DNA of 38,660 nucleotides from JAPLKX01 sp035530195 (GTDB taxonomy: Bacteria > Hydrogenedentota > Hydrogenedentia > Hydrogenedentales > SLHB01), in assembly GCA_035530195.1 (NCBI GenBank), contig DATKVG010000216.1, forward strand, positions 1 to 38,660. Reading direction: 5' to 3'. Under the pieces are notes generated by a model. It was not told where the DNA came from. It saw only the letters and a list, made by a program, of their open reading frames with translations, and made no database searches. Positions 7,244 to 13,852 of this stretch are shown here, in pieces (the stretch's first letter is position 1; every line of letters starts with the position of its first letter). Made by a program: the position numbers and the translations under genes.

Positions 7244-7591
7244 ATGTCCACGCGGAAGTGCAACCACCTTTCGGCCATGGCGTCGCCCAGCATCGGCGAA
7301 GCCGGAAAAACGGGCCAGTGGCGCAACGTCCGGCCGGTAGTCGACCACTCCAAATGCACCGCGGCCAAAGGCGCAAGCTGCTACCTTTGCTCGGACTTCT
7401 GCCCGGAAGGCGTGATCCCGCGCATAGCGCCCATCGCGGTCGAATTGGAGTACTGCAAAGGGTGCGGCATCTGCTGCGAGGAGTGCCCCGCCGGCGCGAT
7501 CACCATGACGCCCGAGAACATCGGGTCCGAAAACATCGGGCCCGAAAACACCGCGGCCAGCGACGCACTAGCCCGGTCCGGCGGCGGTTGA
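7244..7591 (+). CDS. porD: Pyruvate:ferredoxin oxidoreductase, delta (ferredoxin) subunit
   Basis: The product is 115 residues. Eight cysteines are arranged for two [4Fe-4S] clusters: CTAAKGASCYLCSDFCPEG, an unusual first motif in which the first two cysteines are seven residues apart, and CKGCGICCEECPAG, a typical second motif. It passes electrons from the catalytic core to soluble ferredoxin. The C-terminal tail ENIGSENIGPEN comes from a short tandem DNA repeat at about 7515-7555. The start ATG follows the porG stop by one base (TGAGATG) with AGGAGAAG upstream, so the genes are translationally coupled. Confidence 0.93.
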   Translation: MSTRKCNHLSAMASPSIGEAGKTGQWRNVRPVVDHSKCTAAKGASCYLCSDFCPEGVIPRIAPIAVELEYCKGCGICCEECPAGAITMTPENIGSENIGPENTAASDALARSGGG

Positions 7592-7601
7592 GGAGCCGGG
7601 C

Positions 7602-8813
7602 GTGCCCAAGGCGAAAACCGAAATCCTCACCGGCAACGAAGCCATGGCCCTCGGCGCGAAACTGTGCCGCGTCCAGGTTGTGGCGGCCTACCCGATCACG
7701 CCGCAGTCACAGGTCACCGAAAACCTGTCGCAGTTCGTCGAGCGCGGCCAGCTCGACGCCCAGTACATCACCGTCGAAAGCGAACACAGCGCGCTGTCCG
7801 TCTGCATCGGCGCGTCCACCGTCGGCGCCAGGACGTTCACCGCCACCAGCGCAAACGGGCTCGCCTACATGTGCGAACTCATCCATTGGGCGGCCGGCGC
7901 ACGGCTGCCCATCGTCATGGGCTGCGTCAACCGGGCCATGGCCGCGCCGTGGAACGTACTCAACGACCAGCAAGACTCGATGTCCCAGCGTGACGCCGGC
8001 TGGATTCAGATTTACGCGAGAAACAACCAGGAAATCATCGACACGGCGATCCAGGCGTACCGGATCGCGGAGGAGACTTACGTGCCGGTGATGGTATGTT
8101 ACGATGGGTACATTCTATCCCATACCGTGATGCCGGTAGTAGTTCCTGGGCAGTCGAGTGTGGACAAGTTTCTGCCGCCGTATGTACCTCATACGATACT
8201 GGATTGCGACGACCCGAGGAACCTCAACCAAGTCACGCTGGCCGATCCGCGAAACGATGCATCGGGGACGCTTTGCCACGGGTATATGGAATTGCGGTAC
8301 TTGCTTGCGGAGGCGATGATGCGGGCGCCGGAGACAATCCGGCGTGTGGATGCGGAGTTTGGCGAGGCATTTGGGCGGTCGTGGGGCGGGATGACGTGGG
8401 GCTATCGCGACGAGGATGCAGATGTGCTGTTGACGGCGGCGGGCAGTTTGGCGAGCGAGGCGACTGTGGCGGTAGACGCGCTGCGTTCGCAGGGTATCAA
8501 AGCCGGGGTGCGGGCCGTACGCGTATACCGGCCTTTCCCGGCCAAAGAACTGGCGCAGGTTGTGCGCCATGCGAAGCTGGTCACGGTTTTCGACAAGAGC
8601 CTGAGCTACGGTTACCAGGGTCCCATTTGCGCCGACGTGAAAGCGGCCTTGTATGCCGAACCGCGGCGACCGGCGGTGCACGGGTACGTGGCAGGACTTG
8701 GCGGACGTGACGTGAAGGCGCGCGAACTGGTCGAAGCGGTGAAACAGAGCATGGCCGACCTCGACCATGGAATGATTGACAAAGAAACCGGATGGATCAA
8801 CTGCCAGATATGA
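7602..8813 (+). CDS. porA: Pyruvate:ferredoxin oxidoreductase, alpha subunit
   Basis: The product is 403 residues, normal for the alpha subunit. Landmarks are ILTGNEAMALGAKL, VVAAYPITPQSQVTE, YITVESEHSALSVCIGAS, then TATSANGLAYMCELIHWA and DSMSQRDAGWIQIYARNNQE. These are the pyrimidine-side TPP and substrate-binding elements; the SQRDxGWIQ form is typical of pyruvate rather than 2-oxoglutarate enzymes. The GTG start has GAGGAG seven bases upstream. From about 8080 the codons become less C-ending for roughly 150 bp, then GC-rich usage returns; this is mild and may be noise. It is followed after 166 bp, not directly, by the beta gene, the gap being filled by repeat sequence. Confidence 0.94.
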   Translation: MPKAKTEILTGNEAMALGAKLCRVQVVAAYPITPQSQVTENLSQFVERGQLDAQYITVESEHSALSVCIGASTVGARTFTATSANGLAYMCELIHWAAGARLPIVMGCVNRAMAAPWNVLNDQQDSMSQRDAGWIQIYARNNQEIIDTAIQAYRIAEETYVPVMVCYDGYILSHTVMPVVVPGQSSVDKFLPPYVPHTILDCDDPRNLNQVTLADPRNDASGTLCHGYMELRYLLAEAMMRAPETIRRVDAEFGEAFGRSWGGMTWGYRDEDADVLLTAAGSLASEATVAVDALRSQGIKAGVRAVRVYRPFPAKELAQVVRHAKLVTVFDKSLSYGYQGPICADVKAALYAEPRRPAVHGYVAGLGGRDVKARELVEAVKQSMADLDHGMIDKETGWINCQI

Positions 8814-8826
8814 GGCTACGCGCTGA

Positions 8827-8892
8827 GCGAAAAACGGGGACTGACTCGCTTTTTCGGCAGTTTGAAAAAGCGTGTCTGTCCCCGTTTTTCGC
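8827..8892. repeat. REP-like palindrome, copy 2
   Basis: A 66-bp inverted repeat beginning GCGAAAAACGGGGACTG, with CGGCAGTTTG at the centre and ending CTGTCCCCGTTTTTCGC. It is inverted relative to copies at 5035 and 30254, as judged from the asymmetric centre. It sits inside the POR operon between the alpha and beta genes, so the transcript must read through it. Confidence 0.85.
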
Positions 8893-8933
8893 GGGCATGT
8901 ATTGTATTCACGACAACGCTGGAGGTAAAAAAC

Positions 8934-8966
8934 GGGACACCCCCCACAACAGCCGGGGGGCGTCCC
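8934..8966 (+). promoter_or_regulatory. Strong GC stem-loop in front of porB
   Basis: GGGAC-A-CCCCCC pairs with GGGGGG-C-GTCCC around a 9-base loop, with one A/C mismatch. It ends 13 nt before the beta-subunit start codon, so it could occlude or set ribosome access, or protect a processed 5' end. There is no T run, so it is not a canonical terminator. Confidence 0.55.
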
Positions 8967-8979
8967 AACAAGGCTGTTG

Positions 8980-9927
8980 ATGAGTCAGACGCCAAAGCAG
9001 ACAAAAGTCACAAAGCTTTCAGACATTCCGCGGACGGAACGCATGCTGCCGGGCAACCGGACGTGCGCCGGGTGCGGGCTTGGCATTGCGCTGCGGTACA
9101 TATTCAAGGCGCTCGATGGCGAGGCGATCCTGGTGGTGCCGGCGAGTTGCCTGACGGTGCTTGGCGGGATGTACCCGGTGTCGTCGGTCGAGGTCCCGTG
9201 GCTGAACGTGACGTTTCCCAGCACGGCGGCGTCTGCGGCGGGCGTTGCGGCGGGCCTTCGCGCGCTGGGCAAGCGGGCCACGGTGGTGGGTATGGCGGGC
9301 GACGGCGGGACGCTGGATATCGGCATTCAGGCGCTGAGCGGCGTTGCCGAGCGCAACGACGATATCCTCTATATTTGCTACGACAACGAGGCCTATATGA
9401 ACACGGGGACGCAGCGGTCGGGCGCGACCCCGCTCGGGGCGCGAACCGCCACCACGCCCGTGCTCGGCAAACAGCAGCGGTCAAAAGACATGGTGGCCAT
9501 CATGGAGGCCCACGGCATCCCGTACATCGCCACGGCCTGCCCGTCGTACCCCGCCGACCTCTACGACAAGGTCCGGAAAGCGAAGTCCATCACCGGCACG
9601 CGGTACATCCACATCACGACGCCGTGTCCGCCCGGCTGGACGTTTCCCACCCGCGAAACTGTCAAGATCGGCCGGCTTGCCGTCGATACCGGGGCGACTG
9701 TGCTGCTTGAGATCGAGCGGCCGGCCGTGTCGGCACCCGCCACATTCCGCCTGACGGGCCGCAGCAGGACGTTGGCGCGGCGCGAAAGATTGAAGCCGGT
9801 TGCGGAGTTTATCGGCGCCCAGCGCCGGTTCAAAGGCATCAGCGCCGAGGATGCCCAACGCTTTCAGGATGCCATAACGGCGCGGTGGAACCAGTACGTC
9901 GAGCGGGACGGATCGCTGAAAGGCTGA
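8980..9927 (+). CDS. porB: Pyruvate:ferredoxin oxidoreductase, beta (TPP) subunit
   Basis: The product is 315 residues. It shows GNRTCAGCGLGIALRY (first two cluster cysteines), SSVEVPWLNVTFPSTAAS, the thiamine-diphosphate motif GDGGTLDIGIQALSGVAERN, and YICYDNEAYMNTGTQRSGATP. Later cysteines in ACPSYP and TTPCPPGW complete the expected pattern. It binds TPP and the proximal [4Fe-4S] cluster and forms the catalytic centre with the alpha subunit. The ATG at 8980 is preferred over a TTG three bases earlier; AAGG lies six bases upstream. It is the last gene of the operon, and a palindromic repeat region follows it. Confidence 0.94.
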   Translation: MSQTPKQTKVTKLSDIPRTERMLPGNRTCAGCGLGIALRYIFKALDGEAILVVPASCLTVLGGMYPVSSVEVPWLNVTFPSTAASAAGVAAGLRALGKRATVVGMAGDGGTLDIGIQALSGVAERNDDILYICYDNEAYMNTGTQRSGATPLGARTATTPVLGKQQRSKDMVAIMEAHGIPYIATACPSYPADLYDKVRKAKSITGTRYIHITTPCPPGWTFPTRETVKIGRLAVDTGATVLLEIERPAVSAPATFRLTGRSRTLARRERLKPVAEFIGAQRRFKGISAEDAQRFQDAITARWNQYVERDGSLKG

Positions 9928-10027
9928 AAGTGCTGCAGACGCGACGTCCACGTTGTATCAGCTCAGCGATCCGGAATTGAAACGGCGAGGACGCTGCTTC
10001 TACGAAACTGCCGGGAGGATCGGCCTC

Positions 10028-10105
10028 TATTGTAGTGCGGGCGACCCGCCTGCACGGGCCGATGGTGAAAACTCCCATACAGGCGAGACGCCCGCACCAC
10101 AATAG
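10028..10105. repeat. Inverted pair of the GCGGGCG-type repeat
   Basis: A 26-bp arm at 10028-10053 (CTATTGTAGTGCGGGCG...) is mirrored at 10080-10105 with three mismatches. It lies in the 235-bp gap between porB and the pseudopilin gene, which converge. The core resembles single copies at 13420, 13525, 13828 and 17177. It may be a bidirectional transcription end or a small mobile repeat. Confidence 0.75.
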
Positions 10106-10112
10106 TGAGATC

Positions 10113-10137
10113 GGCCGGGAAGGGATGCTTCCCGGCC
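10113..10137 (-). terminator. Perfect 10-bp stem-loop after the pseudopilin gene
   Basis: GGCCGGGAAG pairs exactly with CTTCCCGGCC around a five-base loop, 25 nt beyond the pseudopilin stop. There is no T tract on the minus strand, so it is a likely 3'-end stabiliser or non-canonical terminator. Confidence 0.5.
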
Positions 10138-10162
10138 TGCGTCTTTCCAGAGTACTTATGTC

Positions 10163-11050
10163 TTACATTGCCGATACAATCGCGACGATGCAGCGCGTCA
10201 ACGGCGACTCGGAGGGGTACTTGAGAAACTCGACGTGGCCGTCCATATAGAGGACGTTTCCACCGCCGGGGATGTGATTGTACTGCGAGACTTCTTCGGT
10301 TGCCGCATCGAACAGGATCCACAGCTCGCTCTGCGCCGTAGCGGACGCCGCCGGGTTGTTGATGTCGGTGATGAAGAACCGCTCGATACCTTCCCTGAGA
10401 CGATAGAGGGTAAGAGGGTCAAACGTTACGTCGTTATCAACAATTTTGTTTGGGGCTTCGCCACCGGCTGCAAGATCGGCGGGGTTGGAGCCTGTGAACA
10501 TGGCCAAGACGGTCAGCGCATCGCCATTCACGTTCGAGATCGGGTCCACGTCCATGTTTCTCAACGCGGGATCGATGTAGACGTCGTTGTCGGAAATGGC
10601 ATAGCCCAGATAGTCGTACGACGAGTCCGAGAACCGGCAGGGGTTGATGCCCTGTTCGGGGTCGTGGTAGAAATTGTAGCGACCGCCTTCATATTCGTCG
10701 ATATCGCCGGCAGCCGACGGGCAGACGGTTACTTTGTAGTCCGAGAGGTATTCGGGAAACACCGACGGGCCATTCCAGGTAAGTTCGTCGGTAGATGTCC
10801 GCAACTCACAGTCCGTCGGGGCCACACCACTTCCGTTCCAGATTGTCAGGTGGGGGAATTTCTGGCCCTTGGACTCGTTCGCGTACATCTTGAACACGAG
10901 CCCCATTTGTTTAAGGTTGTTTGCGCAGGATGCCCGCCGCGCCGCTTCGCGGGCCCGCGCCAGCGCCGGCAGCAGGATCGCCGCCAGGATGCCTATGATG
11001 GCTATGACCACCAACAGTTCAATGAGTGTAAAGCCTTTTTTCTTGTCCAT
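10163..11050 (-). CDS. Type II secretion-type pseudopilin (DUF1559-like)
   Basis: The product is 295 residues. It starts MDKKKGFTLIELLVVIAIIG, a class III signal peptide cleaved after the Gly and methylated on the following Phe, with a single hydrophobic helix. ARAREAARRASCANNLKQMG follows, as in the large pseudopilin family common in planctomycete-like bacteria, and near the C-terminus NVLYMDGHVEFLKYP matches the family's terminal DGHVEFLKY pattern. The ATG at 11050 has AAAGGG upstream; the longer frame adds 22 non-pilin residues and was not used. No secretion or pilus assembly genes are nearby, so it is an orphan, probably assembled by a system elsewhere. The role in secretion, surface display or fibre formation is unknown. 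Confidence 0.9.
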   Translation of the reverse strand: MDKKKGFTLIELLVVIAIIGILAAILLPALARAREAARRASCANNLKQMGLVFKMYANESKGQKFPHLTIWNGSGVAPTDCELRTSTDELTWNGPSVFPEYLSDYKVTVCPSAAGDIDEYEGGRYNFYHDPEQGINPCRFSDSSYDYLGYAISDNDVYIDPALRNMDVDPISNVNGDALTVLAMFTGSNPADLAAGGEAPNKIVDNDVTFDPLTLYRLREGIERFFITDINNPAASATAQSELWILFDAATEEVSQYNHIPGGGNVLYMDGHVEFLKYPSESPLTRCIVAIVSAM

Positions 11051-11131
11051 AGCATTGCCCTTTCTTAAGTTACTACAACTGTACCATTCTATTTCTATAA
11101 CTTCTTTCCGGCTCAATATCTACCGGCCTGC

Positions 11132-11872
11132 TCACCTCCTTTCGCCGGCTACTGCCCACTTCCGTTCCTCAACCGGCTCGCCGGCCAGTAAAGCCCGGAC
11201 CCGCCGCGCCGTCTTCACATAATCGCACTCGGTGGACAGCGGCCGCCAGCCGTAGCCATCCATCAGGTAGTGGCCGTTGCGGACGATCTCACCCATGGGA
11301 TCGTGAATTTTGGCCTCTTTCAGGGGGGCGCTGCCCATGATGGCCACAAGACATCCGTCCACCATCGCCCAAAACGCGAAGGTCAGGCTCTGTGGGGTGC
11401 TTCCGCCCTGTAAAACGAGATCGCCCACCGCTATCGCGTCTTTTACAATTCCCAACAGCGTATTGAAGATCTGGGTGTCATGTTGCTTCATTTGTTCTTG
11501 TTGAGACTCGGGCACTTTGTCGAGGATGGCTTCCGAGTCGATCATTTTAAGAATGCGGTGGTCGTTCGCGTCGTGCTTGGCATAGTAGGCCATCATCTCC
11601 CCCATCGCCACCATCCGCTCCCGGGGCCGGCCCGGAAGCCGCGCCGCCTTCTGCACCGTCTCGAGCAGCCTCACCCGGCACTCGATCCCTAGCGCCGTTA
11701 TCAACTCCTCCTTCGAGCCGAAAAACTGATACACCGTGCCCCTCGAAAACCCGGTCACCTCCGCCACGCGATTGATCGTCAGTCCCTGGTAGCCTTCGCG
11801 CAGCAGGATTTCACGGGCCACCTGTTTGAAATACGTCTCCCGGACCCGCAGTTCTTTCTGTTTTCCGGTCAC
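11132..11872 (-). CDS. TetR-family transcriptional regulator
   Basis: The product is about 246 residues. The N-terminal domain has the TetR helix-turn-helix: AREILLREGYQGLTINRVAEV, then TGFSRGTVYQFFGSKEELI (about residues 15-60). The C-terminal ligand domain includes LTFAFWAMVDGCLVAIMGSAP, typical of regulators sensing small hydrophobic molecules. The GTG at 11872 follows AGGAGG by four bases and fits the family length; the open frame upstream crosses the promoter. A near-consensus promoter lies at 11919-11947, and a CTTCTG-GA-CAGAAG palindrome (11881-11894) just upstream of the start may be its own operator. Likely targets are itself and nearby genes, but this is inference. Confidence 0.88.
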   Translation of the reverse strand: MTGKQKELRVRETYFKQVAREILLREGYQGLTINRVAEVTGFSRGTVYQFFGSKEELITALGIECRVRLLETVQKAARLPGRPRERMVAMGEMMAYYAKHDANDHRILKMIDSEAILDKVPESQQEQMKQHDTQIFNTLLGIVKDAIAVGDLVLQGGSTPQSLTFAFWAMVDGCLVAIMGSAPLKEAKIHDPMGEIVRNGHYLMDGYGWRPLSTECDYVKTARRVRALLAGEPVEERKWAVAGERR

Positions 11873-11918
11873 CGCGCCTCCTTCTGGACAGAAGTCCAAA
11901 ACTTGAACTCCTGTTGAA

Positions 11919-11947
11919 AGTATAGATGAAGGTAAAAAACGTGTCAA
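11919..11947 (-). promoter_or_regulatory. Near-consensus sigma-70 promoter of the TetR gene
   Basis: TTGACA (11942-11947) and TATACT (11919-11924) are separated by exactly 17 nt on the minus strand, 47 nt before the GTG start. Downstream lie a direct repeat of TTCAA and a CTTCTG-GA-CAGAAG palindrome, both suited to regulator binding. The -35 lies 30 nt past the stop of the Gfo/Idh/MocA gene. Confidence 0.75.
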
Positions 11948-11977
11948 CACAAATCTTCCGAGTCTCACCCAACAGAC

Positions 11978-13327
11978 TTATGCTGGCAGTTCGTAGCCGG
12001 TTCGGCGCGGGCGGACCAGCATCTTGTTGCCGTCGTCGCAGTTGGTGAATTTTTCGGTGGCGGGGTCCCATTTGAGAGTCTCGCCGACGCGGCCGAGGTC
12101 GCGTGCGATGTTGACGAGGTAACACACGGTAGAACTTCTCTGGCCGTACTCGATGTCGGCGTTGCACTTGGCGCGCGTCTTGATGCCCTCGAGCCAGTTT
12201 TCGATATGCGGCTGGGTCTCTTCGACCTTGAGCGGTTCGGGCCGGCCGGGTCCTGCGGCCGGTTCGGCGGGATCGGCCCAGATTTTGTCGCGGTTGATTT
12301 CGATCTTGCCTTTCTCGCCGACAAACACGCACCCGAGCCCGGGGCTGTTATCGCCGTCGAGGTGCAACAGCAGTTCCGTTCCGTTGGCGAATTTCATTCT
12401 TACCTTGGCGCGCGGGCCCGAGGCGTTCTTGATCATCTGGTAGTAGGACGCGCCGGTTTCATTCTCGCCCGGCTCGCGGTTGAACGCCCCGCACGGTTTC
12501 ACGGTCACCGGCTCTTCGAGCACGACCTCGACGGGCCCGGTTTCGTCGGTTCCGAGCCCGCGCTGGATCTGATCGTAGCTGTGCGCGCCCCAGCCGGTCA
12601 CGCCAAACGATTGCCCGCCCCCGTCGTAATCCTGCCAGAGCGCCCAACTGTGGTGGATCGCTTTGCAATAGGGGCGCAACTCGGCCTGGTTGGTCCAGAC
12701 GTCCCACCAGGTGTCGCTGCCGCCGGGCGGCATGGGTTCGGCGGGCTGGGGCGTCCATTTCGCCGGCCCCATGAAGTCGGGCGCAAGCACCTGGGTGATT
12801 TTTCCGAACGCGCCGTTCTTGGCGAGGTCGCTGGCCCAGTTGTTCAGCGGTATGGACCGCTGCTGCGTGCCGACCTGGGTGACTCGCTTGTATTTTCGGG
12901 CGCAATTGACCATATCGCGGCCTTCGGCGATCGTGAGGCACATCGGTTTCTCGATGTAGGCGTCCATCCCCATGGCCATGGCGTGGCACACAACCCAGGC
13001 CCGGGCGTGCGTGGTTGTTTCAACCATGACGCCATCGAGTTTCTCCTTCTCGATCATCCGGCGGAAATCCGTGTAGGTGTTCCATTTCTGGTTGGCGGGC
13101 TGGAGCTTCATGGTTTCGTCGATGCGCGGCTGGAAACAGTCGCAGACGGCGGCGATCCGCAGGTGGGGAATTGCCAGGCACGTCTTGGCCAGGTACCGGC
13201 AACGGCCGCCAAGGCCGATCAGGCCGATGTTGACTTTCTTGTTGGCGTTCTGGCCCAGTGCGCGGGCCGAAATAAACAGCGGCGCCGTTGCCACGGCGGC
13301 TTTAAGGAAATTCCTGCGAGTTACCAT
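11978..13327 (-). CDS. Tat-exported Gfo/Idh/MocA-family oxidoreductase
   Basis: The product is 449 residues. It begins VTRRNFLKAAVATAPLFISA, a twin-arginine signal peptide. The NAD(P)-binding Rossmann start VNIGLIGLGGRCRYLAK follows, then AAVCDCFQ and the family EKP motif in DAYIEKPMCL. The C-terminal half has the planctomycete-type YQMIKNASG...FANGTELLLHLDGDN segment. Family members oxidise or epimerise sugars and cyclitols with NAD(P), and Tat versions carry a tightly bound cofactor outside the cytoplasm. A GGGAGGG site precedes the ATG. The TetR gene follows on the same strand with its own promoter. The substrate is unknown. Confidence 0.92.
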   Translation of the reverse strand: MVTRRNFLKAAVATAPLFISARALGQNANKKVNIGLIGLGGRCRYLAKTCLAIPHLRIAAVCDCFQPRIDETMKLQPANQKWNTYTDFRRMIEKEKLDGVMVETTTHARAWVVCHAMAMGMDAYIEKPMCLTIAEGRDMVNCARKYKRVTQVGTQQRSIPLNNWASDLAKNGAFGKITQVLAPDFMGPAKWTPQPAEPMPPGGSDTWWDVWTNQAELRPYCKAIHHSWALWQDYDGGGQSFGVTGWGAHSYDQIQRGLGTDETGPVEVVLEEPVTVKPCGAFNREPGENETGASYYQMIKNASGPRAKVRMKFANGTELLLHLDGDNSPGLGCVFVGEKGKIEINRDKIWADPAEPAAGPGRPEPLKVEETQPHIENWLEGIKTRAKCNADIEYGQRSSTVCYLVNIARDLGRVGETLKWDPATEKFTNCDDGNKMLVRPRRTGYELPA

Positions 13328-13849
13328 GAGGCTGCCCTCCCAATGTTGCGGTTCTGACCAAGCCAGCCGCTAACTTACACCACACGCGGCGCGGTTTTCC
13401 AACAAAGGCCGCGGTTGTCGTAGGCGCGGTCATCTTTGCCCGCGCCGTTTAGACCACAAGTTGTCATCAAAGAGAACGGCCACGGTCAACTCCTCGCCGG
13501 CGGGACTGAGGTTTTTTTCGGAGATTGTGGTGCGGGCGTCTCGCCTGCATCTTGGCGCTGGAAGCGCGCGCTGGAAGCGCAGAATGAAACAGGCCGGGGC
13601 AACGCCCCGGTGACCGATTGTCACCAAGCATGAACCACCGTGAATGGGTGGCAGGATTGACTTGCCTTGGTTCTTTTCTTATTGCCCTGTCAGGGCGATC
13701 GTTTAGGGAGAGCCATGTTCACCGGGGCGTTGCCCCGGCCTGTTACGTCTCACGCTTTCAGCGTGTTCAGTCAGACAGAACTGCCTCTGCTTGGCCAGAC
13801 AGAAATGTGAGCAACTGGGGGTTGGATGGCGCGGGCGAGACGTCCGCGC
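13328..13849. other. 522-bp intergenic region filled with repeats
   Basis: No supported gene lies here. It contains two single GCGGGCG-type repeats (about 13420-13446 and 13525-13549), a palindrome-ended element (13561-13766) and a further repeat that runs into the stop codon of the transglutaminase gene (13828-13852). Short frames reading HRGVAPAC on both strands come from the inverted arms and are not genes. Confidence 0.7.
13561..13766. repeat. MITE/REPIN-like element with hairpin-bearing inverted ends
   Basis: The arms 13561-13613 and 13718-13766 are inverted relatives. Each contains the hairpin CCGGGGCGTTGCCCCGG, then CCTGTT and a second small hairpin (CGCTTTCAGCG type). The ~100-bp centre carries another hairpin, GCCCTGTCAGGGC. 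The structure imitates the ends of the IS200-like element at 24353-25009, but there is no transposase, so it looks like a deletion derivative mobilised in trans. Confidence 0.65.
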
Positions 13850-13852
13850 CTA
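13828..13852 (-). repeat. GCGGGCG-type repeat supplying a stop codon
   Basis: On the minus strand the repeat reads TAGGCGCGGACGTCTCGC followed by CCGCGCC. Its first three bases are the TAG stop of the transglutaminase gene. A relative at 17177-17205 does the same for the MoxR gene. Confidence 0.7.

Noticed and set aside
8080..8230. Codon-usage shift inside porA as a sign of recombination
   Set aside because: The change is mild and short, the protein motifs continue without a break, and I cannot measure significance by eye.
12206..13357. 383-residue plus-strand open frame
   Set aside because: It is antisense to the Tat Gfo/Idh/MocA gene and has no domain features.
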